Assembly: GCF_004369225.1 (NCBI RefSeq)
Contig: NZ_QFFZ01000038.1
Span: 1 to 34,351, forward strand
DNA from: Pelotomaculum propionicicum
GTDB taxonomy: Bacteria > Bacillota > Desulfotomaculia > Desulfotomaculales > Pelotomaculaceae
Length of the DNA: 34,351 nucleotides
Reading direction: 5' to 3'
A model generated the notes under the pieces. The model saw only the letters and a list, made by a program, of their open reading frames with translations, ran no database searches and was not told the DNA's origin. Position 1 is the first letter of the stretch; every line of letters starts with the position of its first letter. Positions 1 through 7,610 of the stretch are shown here, piece after piece. The translations under genes were made by a program, and so were the position numbers.

Positions 1-1358
1 TCTTCCTGGACTTTGACAATCTCAGTGATGGTTTGATGTTTTAAGTCCTGCGGCAGGGTGTCCGGGCAGACCACACCCAGTCTCGACATGCCCGAGCGGA
101 CCATGGTTTCAGCGGCCCGCAGCGCCTGTTCAAAATCTCCGGAAGAGCCTGTGCTCCGGTTGCCCAGTATGATTTCCTCCGCTACCGACCCGGCCAGCAT
201 TACCGAGATCTGATTTTCCAGATAGTCTTTGGTATATAAGTAGGTGTCGTCTTCCGGTGTCTGCCTCATATAGCCCAGCGCGTCACCGCGGGGGGTTACG
301 GTCAAAGTTGAAACCGAACCGCTGCGGACAATTTCACTTAGCAGGGCGTGTCCAGTCTCATGCACGGCTACCCTTCTCATGTCGGCCTCAGACGGCCTTC
401 TGTCGAGCCTGCCGCCCAGCATTACCTTATCAATAGATTCGTTAAAGTGACGCTGGCAAATTTCCTTGCACCCCTCGCGCATCGCCAGGATTGCCGCCTC
501 GTTGGCCAGGCTTTCCAGGTGAGCGCCGGAAAAGCCAAAAGACTCCCTGGCTATTGTCTCAAGCTTTACATCTTCAGCCAGGGGTTTGTTTCTGGTATGC
601 AGCTTTAAGATTTCTATCCTTCCTTCTTTATCAGGCAGGTCAACCTTAACCCTGCGGTCAAACCGGCCCGGCCTCAGCAGTGCCGGGTCGAGCATATCCG
701 CCCTGTTGGTTGCCGCAATAAGCAGCACTCTGACCTTGTCATCTACTTTAAGCCCGTCCATTTCCACCAGTAGTTGATTTAAAGTCTGATCATACTCCAG
801 ATGGCTTGTCGTTTGCCCTCTTTTCCCGCCCAATATTTCAATCTCATCAATGAAAATCAGAGCGTTGCTTTTATTCTGGCGGGAGGCGCTTTCCCTGGCA
901 GACTGAAAAAGCCTTCTTACCCTCTGCGCGCCGACACCGGCGTACATTTCTATGAATTCTGACCCTGACGCGGCTACAAAGGCAGCGTCAGTATAACCGG
1001 CCGCGGCTCTGGCCATAAGAGTCTTGCCAGTTCCCGGTGGTCCGGTCAGCAGTATGCCTTTTAAAGGGCGAATGCCCAGTTTGCGTATGCTGAAATGATT
1101 TTTAATAAAATCCAGGGCTTCCTTAAGCTCCTGAATAGCGGAATCCTGGCCGCCGATATCGCTGAAGGTAACTTCCTGGCGGCCTGTATTGCCGGTGTTC
1201 TCGAAGTTTTTCACATTTATCAGCCCGCGCATCCTGGCAAAGTAATACAGGCCGCCTCCAGCGGCAGCCAAAAACAGCAGCGGGGTAATATCGTAACCTG
1301 CAATAAGCAGGTATATTACCGCAGCCAGGCTCAGCCCTATACTAATTTCCTTGAGCAT
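1..1358 (-). CDS. Short FtsH-like AAA+ membrane zinc protease, C-terminus cut by window edge
   Basis: About 452 residues are visible. Two hydrophobic segments (about residues 5-20 and 26-42) are joined by only a few residues, so the roughly 70-residue extracytoplasmic domain of classical FtsH is absent. The AAA module follows: Walker A GPPGTGKT at about 106-113, Walker B LIFIDE at about 167-172, and an arginine-finger region LLRPGRFDRR at about 228-236. The M41 zinc-protease motif HETGH lies at about 333-337, so both ATPase and protease look intact. The family unfolds and degrades membrane and cytosolic proteins. The start is the ATG behind GGAGGTGG, and the gene overlaps the preceding small gene by 17 bp, so translation is probably coupled. 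It could be annotated simply as an AAA family ATPase. Because of its short anchor it is more likely a paralogue than the housekeeping FtsH. Confidence 0.9.
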   Translation of the reverse strand, partial: MLKEISIGLSLAAVIYLLIAGYDITPLLFLAAAGGGLYYFARMRGLINVKNFENTGNTGRQEVTFSDIGGQDSAIQELKEALDFIKNHFSIRKLGIRPLKGILLTGPPGTGKTLMARAAAGYTDAAFVAASGSEFIEMYAGVGAQRVRRLFQSARESASRQNKSNALIFIDEIEILGGKRGQTTSHLEYDQTLNQLLVEMDGLKVDDKVRVLLIAATNRADMLDPALLRPGRFDRRVKVDLPDKEGRIEILKLHTRNKPLAEDVKLETIARESFGFSGAHLESLANEAAILAMREGCKEICQRHFNESIDKVMLGGRLDRRPSEADMRRVAVHETGHALLSEIVRSGSVSTLTVTPRGDALGYMRQTPEDDTYLYTKDYLENQISVMLAGSVAEEIILGNRSTGSSGDFEQALRAAETMVRSGMSRLGVVCPDTLPQDLKHQTITEIVKVQE

Positions 1359-1917
1359 TTGTGCCACCTCCACTGCCGGATGTGCGTAAATTGCCGGCAA
1401 CCTGCCCCTCGCCGCGGGGAATAACTTCATCGAGTGTGTGCCCCTGGTGCAGCAGGCGCAGGTAAATGTTTTCCTGGTCAACATAAATTTTGGCCTCAGC
1501 GCCGCGCGCCTGAGCCTCTCTGTTAACCACCGACGCCATTTCCTGAAAACTGCCCTGCGTCTGGGCCTGGTAAACGGCATACTGGCTCTGGTACCATACC
1601 TGTTCCAGTACGTCATCGCGGCTGTCGCTCAGTGACAGGGTATAAGCCTTCCGGCCGATGACCCGGACCAGTTCTTTCCGCACTTCCTTATAAGCCTGCA
1701 TCAGGTTGGCGTCATAGCGTATCTTTACGCTCACCAGCAGCTGGTTATTTTCATTTTTCAGCTGATACGATTCAACAGTTTGGCTGTTATTCAGTGCGGT
1801 GTTTAAAGGCCCCTGAGTGCTGTATTTCTGGTAAAAATACTGAGCGCTGAAAATAAGAGCAATTCCGGCGAGCAGAGAAAAAACAATCACATTTATTTTT
1901 AAGCCCTTCCACTGCAT
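1342..1917 (-). CDS. Single-pass membrane-anchored protein of unknown function, partner of the FtsH-like protease
   Basis: A protein of 191 residues that I do not recognise. A hydrophobic segment (about residues 7-25) forms a signal anchor. It is followed by about 160 mostly polar residues that would lie outside the membrane, rich in Gln, Asn, Tyr and charged residues, with a Gly/Ser-rich tail. No cysteine or enzyme motif is evident. The ATG is preceded by AAAGGGGA at good spacing. The stop codon lies inside the next gene, so the two form one transcription unit. The downstream FtsH-like protease lacks its outer domain, so this protein might supply an external sensing or adaptor domain; that is inference from gene order only. 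Confidence 0.75.
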   Translation of the reverse strand: MQWKGLKINVIVFSLLAGIALIFSAQYFYQKYSTQGPLNTALNNSQTVESYQLKNENNQLLVSVKIRYDANLMQAYKEVRKELVRVIGRKAYTLSLSDSRDDVLEQVWYQSQYAVYQAQTQGSFQEMASVVNREAQARGAEAKIYVDQENIYLRLLHQGHTLDEVIPRGEGQVAGNLRTSGSGGGTNAQGN

Positions 1918-1961
1918 GAAAATCCCCTTTCCAACTGCAAATAGCGCCGTATCGCCCCATT

Positions 1962-1970
1962 ATTATAGCA
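1962..1970 (-). promoter_or_regulatory. Extended -10 promoter for the small membrane protein / FtsH-like operon
   Basis: The minus strand reads TGCTATAAT, a perfect extended -10 element (TGn plus TATAAT), 45 bp upstream of the start at 1917. No good -35 is present at 17 bp, as expected for an extended -10 promoter. Identified by eye only. Confidence 0.5.
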
Positions 1971-2007
1971 TAATGAGCTGTGACATTTCCCTAGTAAATG
2001 GCTGGGT

Positions 2008-2048
2008 AAAAAGCGCAAAAAGAGGACACCTATTCTTTAGAGGTGTCC
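2008..2048 (-). terminator. Rho-independent terminator downstream of rimO
   Basis: Perfect 8-bp arms GGACACCT (2024-2031) and AGGTGTCC (2041-2048) with a 9-nt loop. On the minus strand the stem is followed by a T-rich run (CTCTTTTTGCGCTTTTT). It would end rimO transcription, although a repeat element lies between it and the rimO stop. Confidence 0.6.
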
Positions 2049-2092
2049 AGGTTGTTGACAGAGTAGTCCACATTATTATGCAGCACCAAATA

Positions 2093-2244
2093 TGTAGGTT
2101 CGATTTCAAATCGAACAAGGTGCGTTAGCGCCGACCTTGTCGGTCGGGTTTGCCAGTAGATTCTGGGGACATATCTCGTCAACTAAGAAATTCCTGAAAC
2201 AGAGATGTGTCCCCATTCCGCTGACGACTAAAGTCGCACCTGCA
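2093..2244. repeat. MITE-like 152-bp element with imperfect terminal inverted repeats
   Basis: The left end TGTAGGTTCGATTT (2093-2106) and the inverted right end TGCAGGTGCGACTT (from 2244 leftward) match at 11 of 14 positions. The interior is packed with hairpins: GTTCGATTT/AAATCGAAC at 2098-2116, ACAAGGT/ACCTTGT at 2115-2140, the REP-like stem at 2165-2214, and CGACT/AGTCG at about 2224-2236. It has no coding capacity and fills the gap downstream of rimO. No target-site duplication was found. It may be a non-autonomous element or a decayed composite of repeats. Confidence 0.5.
2165..2214 (+). repeat. REP-like GGGGACA hairpin unit, copy A
   Basis: Thirteen-base arms GGGGACATATCTC (2165-2177) and GAGATGTGTCCCC (2202-2214) pair throughout, with one G-T wobble. 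This 50-bp unit aligns without gaps to 29889-29938 on the opposite strand (38 of 50 identical). A T-A pair here is a C-G pair there, which argues that the folded form has been maintained. Confidence 0.6.
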
Positions 2245-2294
2245 ATTTTTGGCAGTCCAATGTTGTTACATTTTATGAACCGGATTTTAGAATT

Positions 2295-3629
2295 TTAGGT
2301 GACCAGTTCCCCTTCAAGGTCATAGGGACTTGCGCTTTTAATCAGCACTCTTACAAAGCTGCCAGGTTCTAAGTCCTTACTTGATTTAAAAATAACCTTG
2401 CCGTCAATGTCCGGCGCGTCACCCTCGCTTCTGCCCTCATAGACGCGGAGCTTTTTATTTCTGCGCCTTTCCACCAATACAGAGATTTCCTCACCGATTT
2501 TACCCTGGTTAATCTCCATGGAAATATTTTTTTGGAGCGCCATGGCTTTGTCCCGCCTGGCCAGTTTAACTTCCTCCGGCACCTGGCCGGGCATTGCCGC
2601 CGCGGGTGTGCCCTCTTCGCGGGAATAGGCAAAAATGCCGACCCGCTCAAACTTAATTTTAGTCATGAAGTCAAGCAGTTCCTGAAACTCATCTTCTGTT
2701 TCACCGGGAAAGCCAACTATGAAAGAAGTGCGCAGGGTCAGCCCTGGTATGGCACCGCGCAGTTTCTCCAGCAAACGGGTAATCTCCTGAATGCCGACCC
2801 GCCGGTTCATCCGCCTGAGAACCGTATCGGCTGCGTGTTGGAGGGGCAGGTCAAGGTAGCGGCACAGTTTGCCGGTGCTGGCCAAAGCCTGGATCAGTTT
2901 ATCTGAAAAAAGAGTTGGGTAGGTGTAAAGGAGTCTGAGCCAGACCAGCTCTTCAACTCGATCAAGCCCGAGCAGGAGGTCGTCCAGCGCCGGTTCCCCG
3001 TAAAGGTCAATTCCGTAACGGGTAGTGTCCTGGGCTACCAGGATCAGCTCTTTCACCCCCTGCCGGGCCAAGCCTGCCGCCTCGCTTATAACATCTTCTA
3101 TGGTCCTGCTCTTGTAAGGTCCCCTGACTTGCGGAATGGTGCAGTACGAGCAGCGGTTGTCGCAGCCTTCCGCTATTTTAAGGTACGCCGAATAGGCGGG
3201 AGTGGCCAGCAGCCTTGGGTTAGCACCGGTATTGAGATGTCCCGGCTCGTTAACCATTAAAACCCTCTCACCGGCCAGTGCCTGCCTGATGGCCGCGGTG
3301 ATACCCGGCAGCGCGCCTGTGCCAATAAGACCGTCTATTTCCGGTATTTCATTTAAAAGCTGTCTCGGGTAACGCTGGGCCAGGCATCCCGTTACCAGAA
3401 GGACACGGCAGCTGCCTTCATCCTTGTGCCGCGCCATTTCAAAAATTGTTTTAATGGATTCTTCTTTGGCATCATTAATAAAGGAGCAGGTGTTCACAAC
3501 CAGAATATCGGCTTCCTGCTCACTGCCGGTAACTTCATAGCCTGCATCTTTGATTAAACCCAGCATGACTTCTGAATCCACCAGGTTTTTTGGACAGCCC
3601 AAACTTACCAGCCCAACTTTTAAGACCAT
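2295..3629 (-). CDS. rimO: Ribosomal protein uS12 methylthiotransferase RimO
   Basis: A radical-SAM methylthiotransferase that adds a methylthio group to the conserved aspartate of ribosomal protein S12. The MTTase N-domain carries Cys at about 12, 48 and 82 (in SLGCPKN, NTCSF and TGCLAQ) for the auxiliary 4Fe-4S cluster. The radical-SAM motif CDNRCSYC at about 156-163 binds the second cluster. The C-terminal TRAM domain occupies about the last 70 residues. At 444 residues it is family-typical. I start at the ATG preceded by GAAAGGA (8 bp). An upstream in-frame TTG at 3644 would place the ribosome-binding site inside the gene. It lies 21 bp after yajQ, probably in one operon. RimO rather than MiaB is preferred from the N-terminal SLGCPKNLVDSE signature. 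Confidence 0.95.
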   Translation of the reverse strand: MVLKVGLVSLGCPKNLVDSEVMLGLIKDAGYEVTGSEQEADILVVNTCSFINDAKEESIKTIFEMARHKDEGSCRVLLVTGCLAQRYPRQLLNEIPEIDGLIGTGALPGITAAIRQALAGERVLMVNEPGHLNTGANPRLLATPAYSAYLKIAEGCDNRCSYCTIPQVRGPYKSRTIEDVISEAAGLARQGVKELILVAQDTTRYGIDLYGEPALDDLLLGLDRVEELVWLRLLYTYPTLFSDKLIQALASTGKLCRYLDLPLQHAADTVLRRMNRRVGIQEITRLLEKLRGAIPGLTLRTSFIVGFPGETEDEFQELLDFMTKIKFERVGIFAYSREEGTPAAAMPGQVPEEVKLARRDKAMALQKNISMEINQGKIGEEISVLVERRRNKKLRVYEGRSEGDAPDIDGKVIFKSSKDLEPGSFVRVLIKSASPYDLEGELVT

Positions 3630-3650
3630 ATAAATTCCTTTCAATAATTG

Positions 3651-4148
3651 CTAATATGTACGGTAGTTGACAAACTGCAGGGGTATATCAAAATCATGGT
3701 CCTTAATAATCTGGATTATTGCCTGCAGGTCATCCCGGTTTTTACCGCTGATCCTGACCTGGTCCCCCTGTATTGAGACCTGTACTTTCAGTTTGCTGTC
3801 TTTAACCAGCTTGGTAATCACTTTAGCCCTGTCTTTATCCAGACCCTGGACCAGGCTTACTTTCTGACGGACCGTATCCTTGGCGCCCGGCTCGATTTTA
3901 CCGTACCTCAGCGCTTTCAGATTTATCTCCCGCTTCACCATTTTTGTTTCCAGAATATCAATCACGTTTTTCAGTTTAAACTCATCATCACCAACCAGTA
4001 AGATTTCTTCACCATCAAAAATTATGTCACTTTTACTTCCCTTAAAATCAAAACGGGTGCGCAGTTCCCTGATCGACTGATCGACTGCGTTTCTAACCTC
4101 CTGCATGTCCACCCGCGATACAATATCGAAAGTGTTTTCCTTTGCCAC
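3651..4148 (-). CDS. yajQ: YajQ family nucleotide-binding protein (UPF0234)
   Basis: 165 residues with the characteristic start MAKENTFDIVSRVDMQEV and two ferredoxin-like halves. The family binds nucleotides (GTP or ATP); homologues in other bacteria bind cyclic-di-GMP and influence transcription. The role in Clostridia is not established. It starts with GTG at 4148 behind AGGTG, the position that matches the family N-terminus. First gene of the yajQ-rimO unit, divergent from the fatty-acid kinase genes. Confidence 0.9.
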   Translation of the reverse strand: MAKENTFDIVSRVDMQEVRNAVDQSIRELRTRFDFKGSKSDIIFDGEEILLVGDDEFKLKNVIDILETKMVKREINLKALRYGKIEPGAKDTVRQKVSLVQGLDKDRAKVITKLVKDSKLKVQVSIQGDQVRISGKNRDDLQAIIQIIKDHDFDIPLQFVNYRTY

Positions 4149-4180
4149 CCCAACACACCTGCCTTATGGATTTTCTATTA

Positions 4181-4209
4181 AATGTACAACCTGGAACGGA
4201 AAATGTCAA
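4181..4209 (-). promoter_or_regulatory. Sigma-A-type promoter for yajQ-rimO
   Basis: The minus strand carries TTGACA (4209-4204), a 17-bp spacer and TACATT (4186-4181): a perfect -35 and four of six -10 positions. The predicted start of transcription is about 30 bp upstream of the yajQ GTG. Confidence 0.6.
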
Positions 4210-4300
4210 AGGTTACCGTGTTTTTTGCGACAAAGCTTCCGGAGGAAATAAAGATAAAATGTCGAAATGTAAAAAGTGTACTAAGGAAGGAGACCCTGGC

Positions 4301-5917
4301 ATGGCAGTATATACCTTTAACGGAGACGACCTGAAAATAATGCTGCGGGGGGCCGTAGACCTGCTGGAGCAGACAAAAGACGAGATTGATTCTTTAAATG
4401 TTTTTCCGGTGCCGGACGGGGATACCGGAACAAACATGTGTCAGACCCTGGCGTCCTCGTTAAAGGAAGCCCTTAACGTAGAATCACATCATATAGGACT
4501 GGTGGCGGAGGCAAGCGCCCGCGGCGGGCTGTTAGGCGCCAGGGGTAATTCCGGGGTGATTCTTTCCCAGGTCCTCCAGGGCTTTGCCCATTCATTGAGT
4601 TCAAAAGAACAGGCTTCCGCCGCCGACCTGGCAGAGGCTCTGGAAAAGGGCGCCCAGATGGCCTACAGGGCTGTACTGACTCCTGTGGAGGGCACTATTT
4701 TGACAGTGGTCAAAAAAACCGCCGAGGGCGCGGCCAACCAGCGCAGCAATGACCTGCTAAGAGTGATGGTGGCTGTTATGAAAAGCGCCTTTACCGCTTT
4801 GCAGAAAACACCCGACCTGCTGCCCGTGCTTAAGCAGGCCGGGGTTGTTGACGCGGGAGGCAAAGGTTTTGTGACAATATTGGAAGGCGCCCTGCAGGCT
4901 TTGAAATCTGCATCTCCCATGGCAAAGACAACTGCTCCGAAAACAGAAACCCTTAAAACCAGCCAGGCACAGAACCTGTCAGATTTTGAAAGAAGCCTCC
5001 AGTCGCTGAATTTTATCTATTGCACTGAACTTATGATTAAAGGCAAACATCTTGCCATAGATAAGATCAAGAGTGAACTTCTGCCCTATGGTGACAGTTT
5101 GCTGGTAGTTGGGGACAGCTGCACAGTAAAGGTGCATATTCACTCAAACCACCCCGGTCTTATCCTGGAATGCTGTCTGAAGCACGGGCAGTTAAGTGAT
5201 TTAAAGATTAACAACATGTCTGAACAATACAAAGATTTTATCAGTTATGACAAAAACAACAAACCTTTTGCGGTTATTGCGGTGGGCGCCGGCGAGGGCA
5301 TATCTTCAATTTTAAAGAACCTCGGCGCGGACGCGGTGCTTGCCGGAGGCCAGACCCTAAATCCCAGCACGGGTGAACTCCTGGAAATGGCCGCCCAGGC
5401 CCCTTCTGTAAAAGTGATCATTCTTCCCAACAACAAGAATATCATCCTGGCCGCTGAACAGGCCAGAGGACTTTCCAGCAAAGAGATCACCGTCATCCCT
5501 TCCACAAGCATCCCTCAAGGCATCAGCGCCCTGCTTTCTTTGAACCCGGAAGATACTCTTGAAAACAATGTCAACAGAATGAAGGAAGCACTTTCATCAG
5601 TCAGCAGCGCTGAGGTAACCAGGGCAGTAAGGGATACGACTTATAAAGACATAGTCATAAAAAAAGGACAATTAATTGGCCTGGTTGATGATGACCTGAT
5701 CACCGCCGGCGATGACATGTCCAAGGTGCTGAATGATATTCTGGGAAAACTGGTGGAAGGCAGTGGTAAACTGGTTACCCTGTACTACGGTGAGAACGTG
5801 AATGCTGGTGAAATAGAAACACTGCTTGACGCTGCTCGGGAGAAATATGAAGGAAATGAATTCGAGCTGCAGCAAGGCGGGCAGCCGGTTTATGACCTGA
5901 TCATATCTGTTGAGTAA
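4301..5917 (+). CDS. fakA: Fatty acid kinase catalytic subunit FakA (DAK/YloV family)
   Basis: Phosphorylates fatty acids held by a FakB/DegV protein so that exogenous fatty acids enter phospholipid synthesis. The N-terminal DhaL-type kinase domain (about 1-200) contains NVFPVPDGDTGTN at 33-45 with the Mg-ATP-binding aspartates, GARGNSGVILSQ and GVVDAGGKGF. The middle and C-terminal domains are the YloV type. 538 residues from the ATG behind GGAAGGAG. An in-frame upstream ATG at 4259, after a GGAGG further upstream, would add 14 residues including a CKKC motif; I prefer the shorter form, which matches the family start. The fakB-like gene follows after 22 bp. Confidence 0.9.
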   Translation: MAVYTFNGDDLKIMLRGAVDLLEQTKDEIDSLNVFPVPDGDTGTNMCQTLASSLKEALNVESHHIGLVAEASARGGLLGARGNSGVILSQVLQGFAHSLSSKEQASAADLAEALEKGAQMAYRAVLTPVEGTILTVVKKTAEGAANQRSNDLLRVMVAVMKSAFTALQKTPDLLPVLKQAGVVDAGGKGFVTILEGALQALKSASPMAKTTAPKTETLKTSQAQNLSDFERSLQSLNFIYCTELMIKGKHLAIDKIKSELLPYGDSLLVVGDSCTVKVHIHSNHPGLILECCLKHGQLSDLKINNMSEQYKDFISYDKNNKPFAVIAVGAGEGISSILKNLGADAVLAGGQTLNPSTGELLEMAAQAPSVKVIILPNNKNIILAAEQARGLSSKEITVIPSTSIPQGISALLSLNPEDTLENNVNRMKEALSSVSSAEVTRAVRDTTYKDIVIKKGQLIGLVDDDLITAGDDMSKVLNDILGKLVEGSGKLVTLYYGENVNAGEIETLLDAAREKYEGNEFELQQGGQPVYDLIISVE

Positions 5918-5939
5918 AATATAAACCAAAGGTGAATTT

Positions 5940-6815
5940 ATGAATGAAATAAGAATCGTGACTGACAGCACAGCCGACCTGCCTGAAGAGCTTATCGAAA
6001 AACACAGGATTACAGTAGTACCGTTGAAGGTTATTTTTAACGATGAAGAGCCGCTGCTGGACGGTGTTGACATAAAAACCGAACAATTTTACCGCCGCCA
6101 GGTTGAAAAGAAGGAATACTCCAAAACCTCCCAACCTGCCCCGGCCGAATTTCATAAAGTTTTCAGCGGGCTGGCCGCGAGCGGCGCCAGCGTCATTTCC
6201 ATTCATCTTTCTTCCGCTTTGAGCGGCACCTGTCAGTCTGCCAGGATGGCCAGAGAGATGCTGCCGGACTCAGACATTGATGTGATCGATTCAAGATCAG
6301 CCAGCATGGGTTTAGGGTTGATCGTACTGGAAGCGGCGCGCGCGGCAGCCAGCGGTAAAACAAAAATTGAGGTTCTGGATATGATTGGCAAAATGATCTC
6401 AAAAGTAAAACTTTATTTTTTTGTTGATACTCTGGAATACCTGGCCAGAGGCGGGCGGATCGGCAGGGCACAGGCTTTGCTGGGCACTATTCTCAGCATC
6501 AAGCCTCTCCTGTACTTAAATGACGGGGTGGTTGAACCGCTGGAAAAGGTCAGGGGAAAGTCCAGGGCTATTGAAAGGCTGGCTCAAATAATTGAAGAAA
6601 AGGCTGGCGGGCGGCAGGTAATATGTTCCATAGTACACGGGCTGGACCAGGAAGGCGCGGACCAAATTTACAGCAGGCTGATACCGCGTTTGCATTGTGG
6701 TGAACCGGTTTTATCAACCCTTGGCGCCGTAATCGGCACTCATGTAGGCCCCCGCGCACTGGGAGTCATAATCATACCAAATTACACCTGCATTCAGCCG
6801 GAATATAGGCAGTGA
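5940..6815 (+). CDS. DegV family fatty-acid-binding protein (FakB-type)
   Basis: 291 residues with the DegV fold. It carries the N-terminal VTDSTADLP (7-15), the TSQP motif (63-66) that contacts the fatty-acid carboxylate, SSALSGT (91-97) and the C-terminal TLEYLARGGRIGRA. FakB proteins present bound fatty acid to FakA for phosphorylation. Adjacency to fakA, with a 22-bp gap, strongly supports a functional pair. The start ATG follows AAAGGTG. Acyl-chain preference cannot be read from the sequence. The gene ends 29 bp from the convergent rodZ-like gene. Confidence 0.9.
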   Translation: MNEIRIVTDSTADLPEELIEKHRITVVPLKVIFNDEEPLLDGVDIKTEQFYRRQVEKKEYSKTSQPAPAEFHKVFSGLAASGASVISIHLSSALSGTCQSARMAREMLPDSDIDVIDSRSASMGLGLIVLEAARAAASGKTKIEVLDMIGKMISKVKLYFFVDTLEYLARGGRIGRAQALLGTILSIKPLLYLNDGVVEPLEKVRGKSRAIERLAQIIEEKAGGRQVICSIVHGLDQEGADQIYSRLIPRLHCGEPVLSTLGAVIGTHVGPRALGVIIIPNYTCIQPEYRQ

Positions 6816-6844
6816 CATTATTTTTTGGGCAGCCCCCGGTCATA

Positions 6845-7591
6845 TTATGTTCCGGAAACCTTGAATTCACGGTCTATTACCTGGCCAAAGGCGCCCAGAA
6901 AGCCCATGTTTTGCCCGTTTACAATTACTTCAACCACACCTGCGTTGCCCAGGGTAAAGGCTATTTTTTCTTTGCCCTCAAACTCCTTTGTCTGGTTGGC
7001 GGACAACTCACCCTGAAAAGAAGGAGCGCCGTCAACTACTACTCTGACCCAGCATCTGTCGCTTTTCACATTTAGCGCAACTTTAACTGTCGAGGGCTTG
7101 GCAGCGTCAACCTGTCCCGGCTGAGGCTGCTGCGGTGCTGGAACCTGAGTCTGCTCACCAGCCTGCAATTGGCTGTTTCCGCCGGCAGCCGGCCGTTTTG
7201 GCCACATGTCTTTCGTGGCGAATAATACAGAAATAACCACTCCGATGATTATTATTGCGGAAACAATATAGAGCCAGTAGCGAGGCTTTACCTGAGGCAC
7301 TTGAGGCTTATTTTTAACTCTTTGAGCTGTTGGGGCTGTACTTTCCTCCGTTGCGGTCTGTTCAGGAAACTGCTGCCTGTATTCTTCCATGATCTCTTCT
7401 ACTTTGACACCCAGAAATTTAGCGTAGTTCTTCAAGAAAGCCTTGGCGTAAATAGGGCCGGGCAGGACTTGAAACTGCTCCTGCTCTAAAGCCTGGATAT
7501 ACTTGCGGCGAATCTTGGTTTCCTCTTCCACCGCTTCCAGGCTGAGCCCCATCGCTTCTCTGGCCTCTTTTAAAGTTTTGCCAATCTCCAC
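6845..7591 (-). CDS. RodZ-like membrane protein with N-terminal HTH and DUF4115 domain
   Basis: Roughly 248 residues. An Xre-like HTH_25 domain (about 5-65, with GKTLKEAREAMGLSLEAVEEET) is followed by a Pro/Gln-rich linker, one transmembrane helix (about 105-125, YWLYIVSAIIIIGVVISV), a Pro/Gln-rich stretch and an extracytoplasmic beta-rich DUF4115 domain (about 160-245). RodZ tethers MreB and helps set cell shape; the Firmicute version is YmfM. I choose the GTG at 7591 because GGGGGGCGG precedes it. The ATG five codons upstream has no ribosome-binding site. It follows mnmH closely. In B. subtilis ymfM lies downstream of the spoIIIE region, so the position here is syntenic. Confidence 0.8.
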   Translation of the reverse strand: MEIGKTLKEAREAMGLSLEAVEEETKIRRKYIQALEQEQFQVLPGPIYAKAFLKNYAKFLGVKVEEIMEEYRQQFPEQTATEESTAPTAQRVKNKPQVPQVKPRYWLYIVSAIIIIGVVISVLFATKDMWPKRPAAGGNSQLQAGEQTQVPAPQQPQPGQVDAAKPSTVKVALNVKSDRCWVRVVVDGAPSFQGELSANQTKEFEGKEKIAFTLGNAGVVEVIVNGQNMGFLGAFGQVIDREFKVSGT

Positions 7592-7610
7592 TGTTCCGCC
7601 CCCCATTAGA

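Noticed and set aside
586-777. Plus-strand open frames opposite the FtsH-like gene (also 1095-1424 and 1438-1635)
   Set aside because: They run antisense to clearly coding sequence, lack ribosome-binding sites and resemble no protein family.
6816-6844. Terminator between fakB-like and rodZ-like genes
   Set aside because: GGGCAGCCC forms too small a stem and the T-run lies on the wrong side for either gene.
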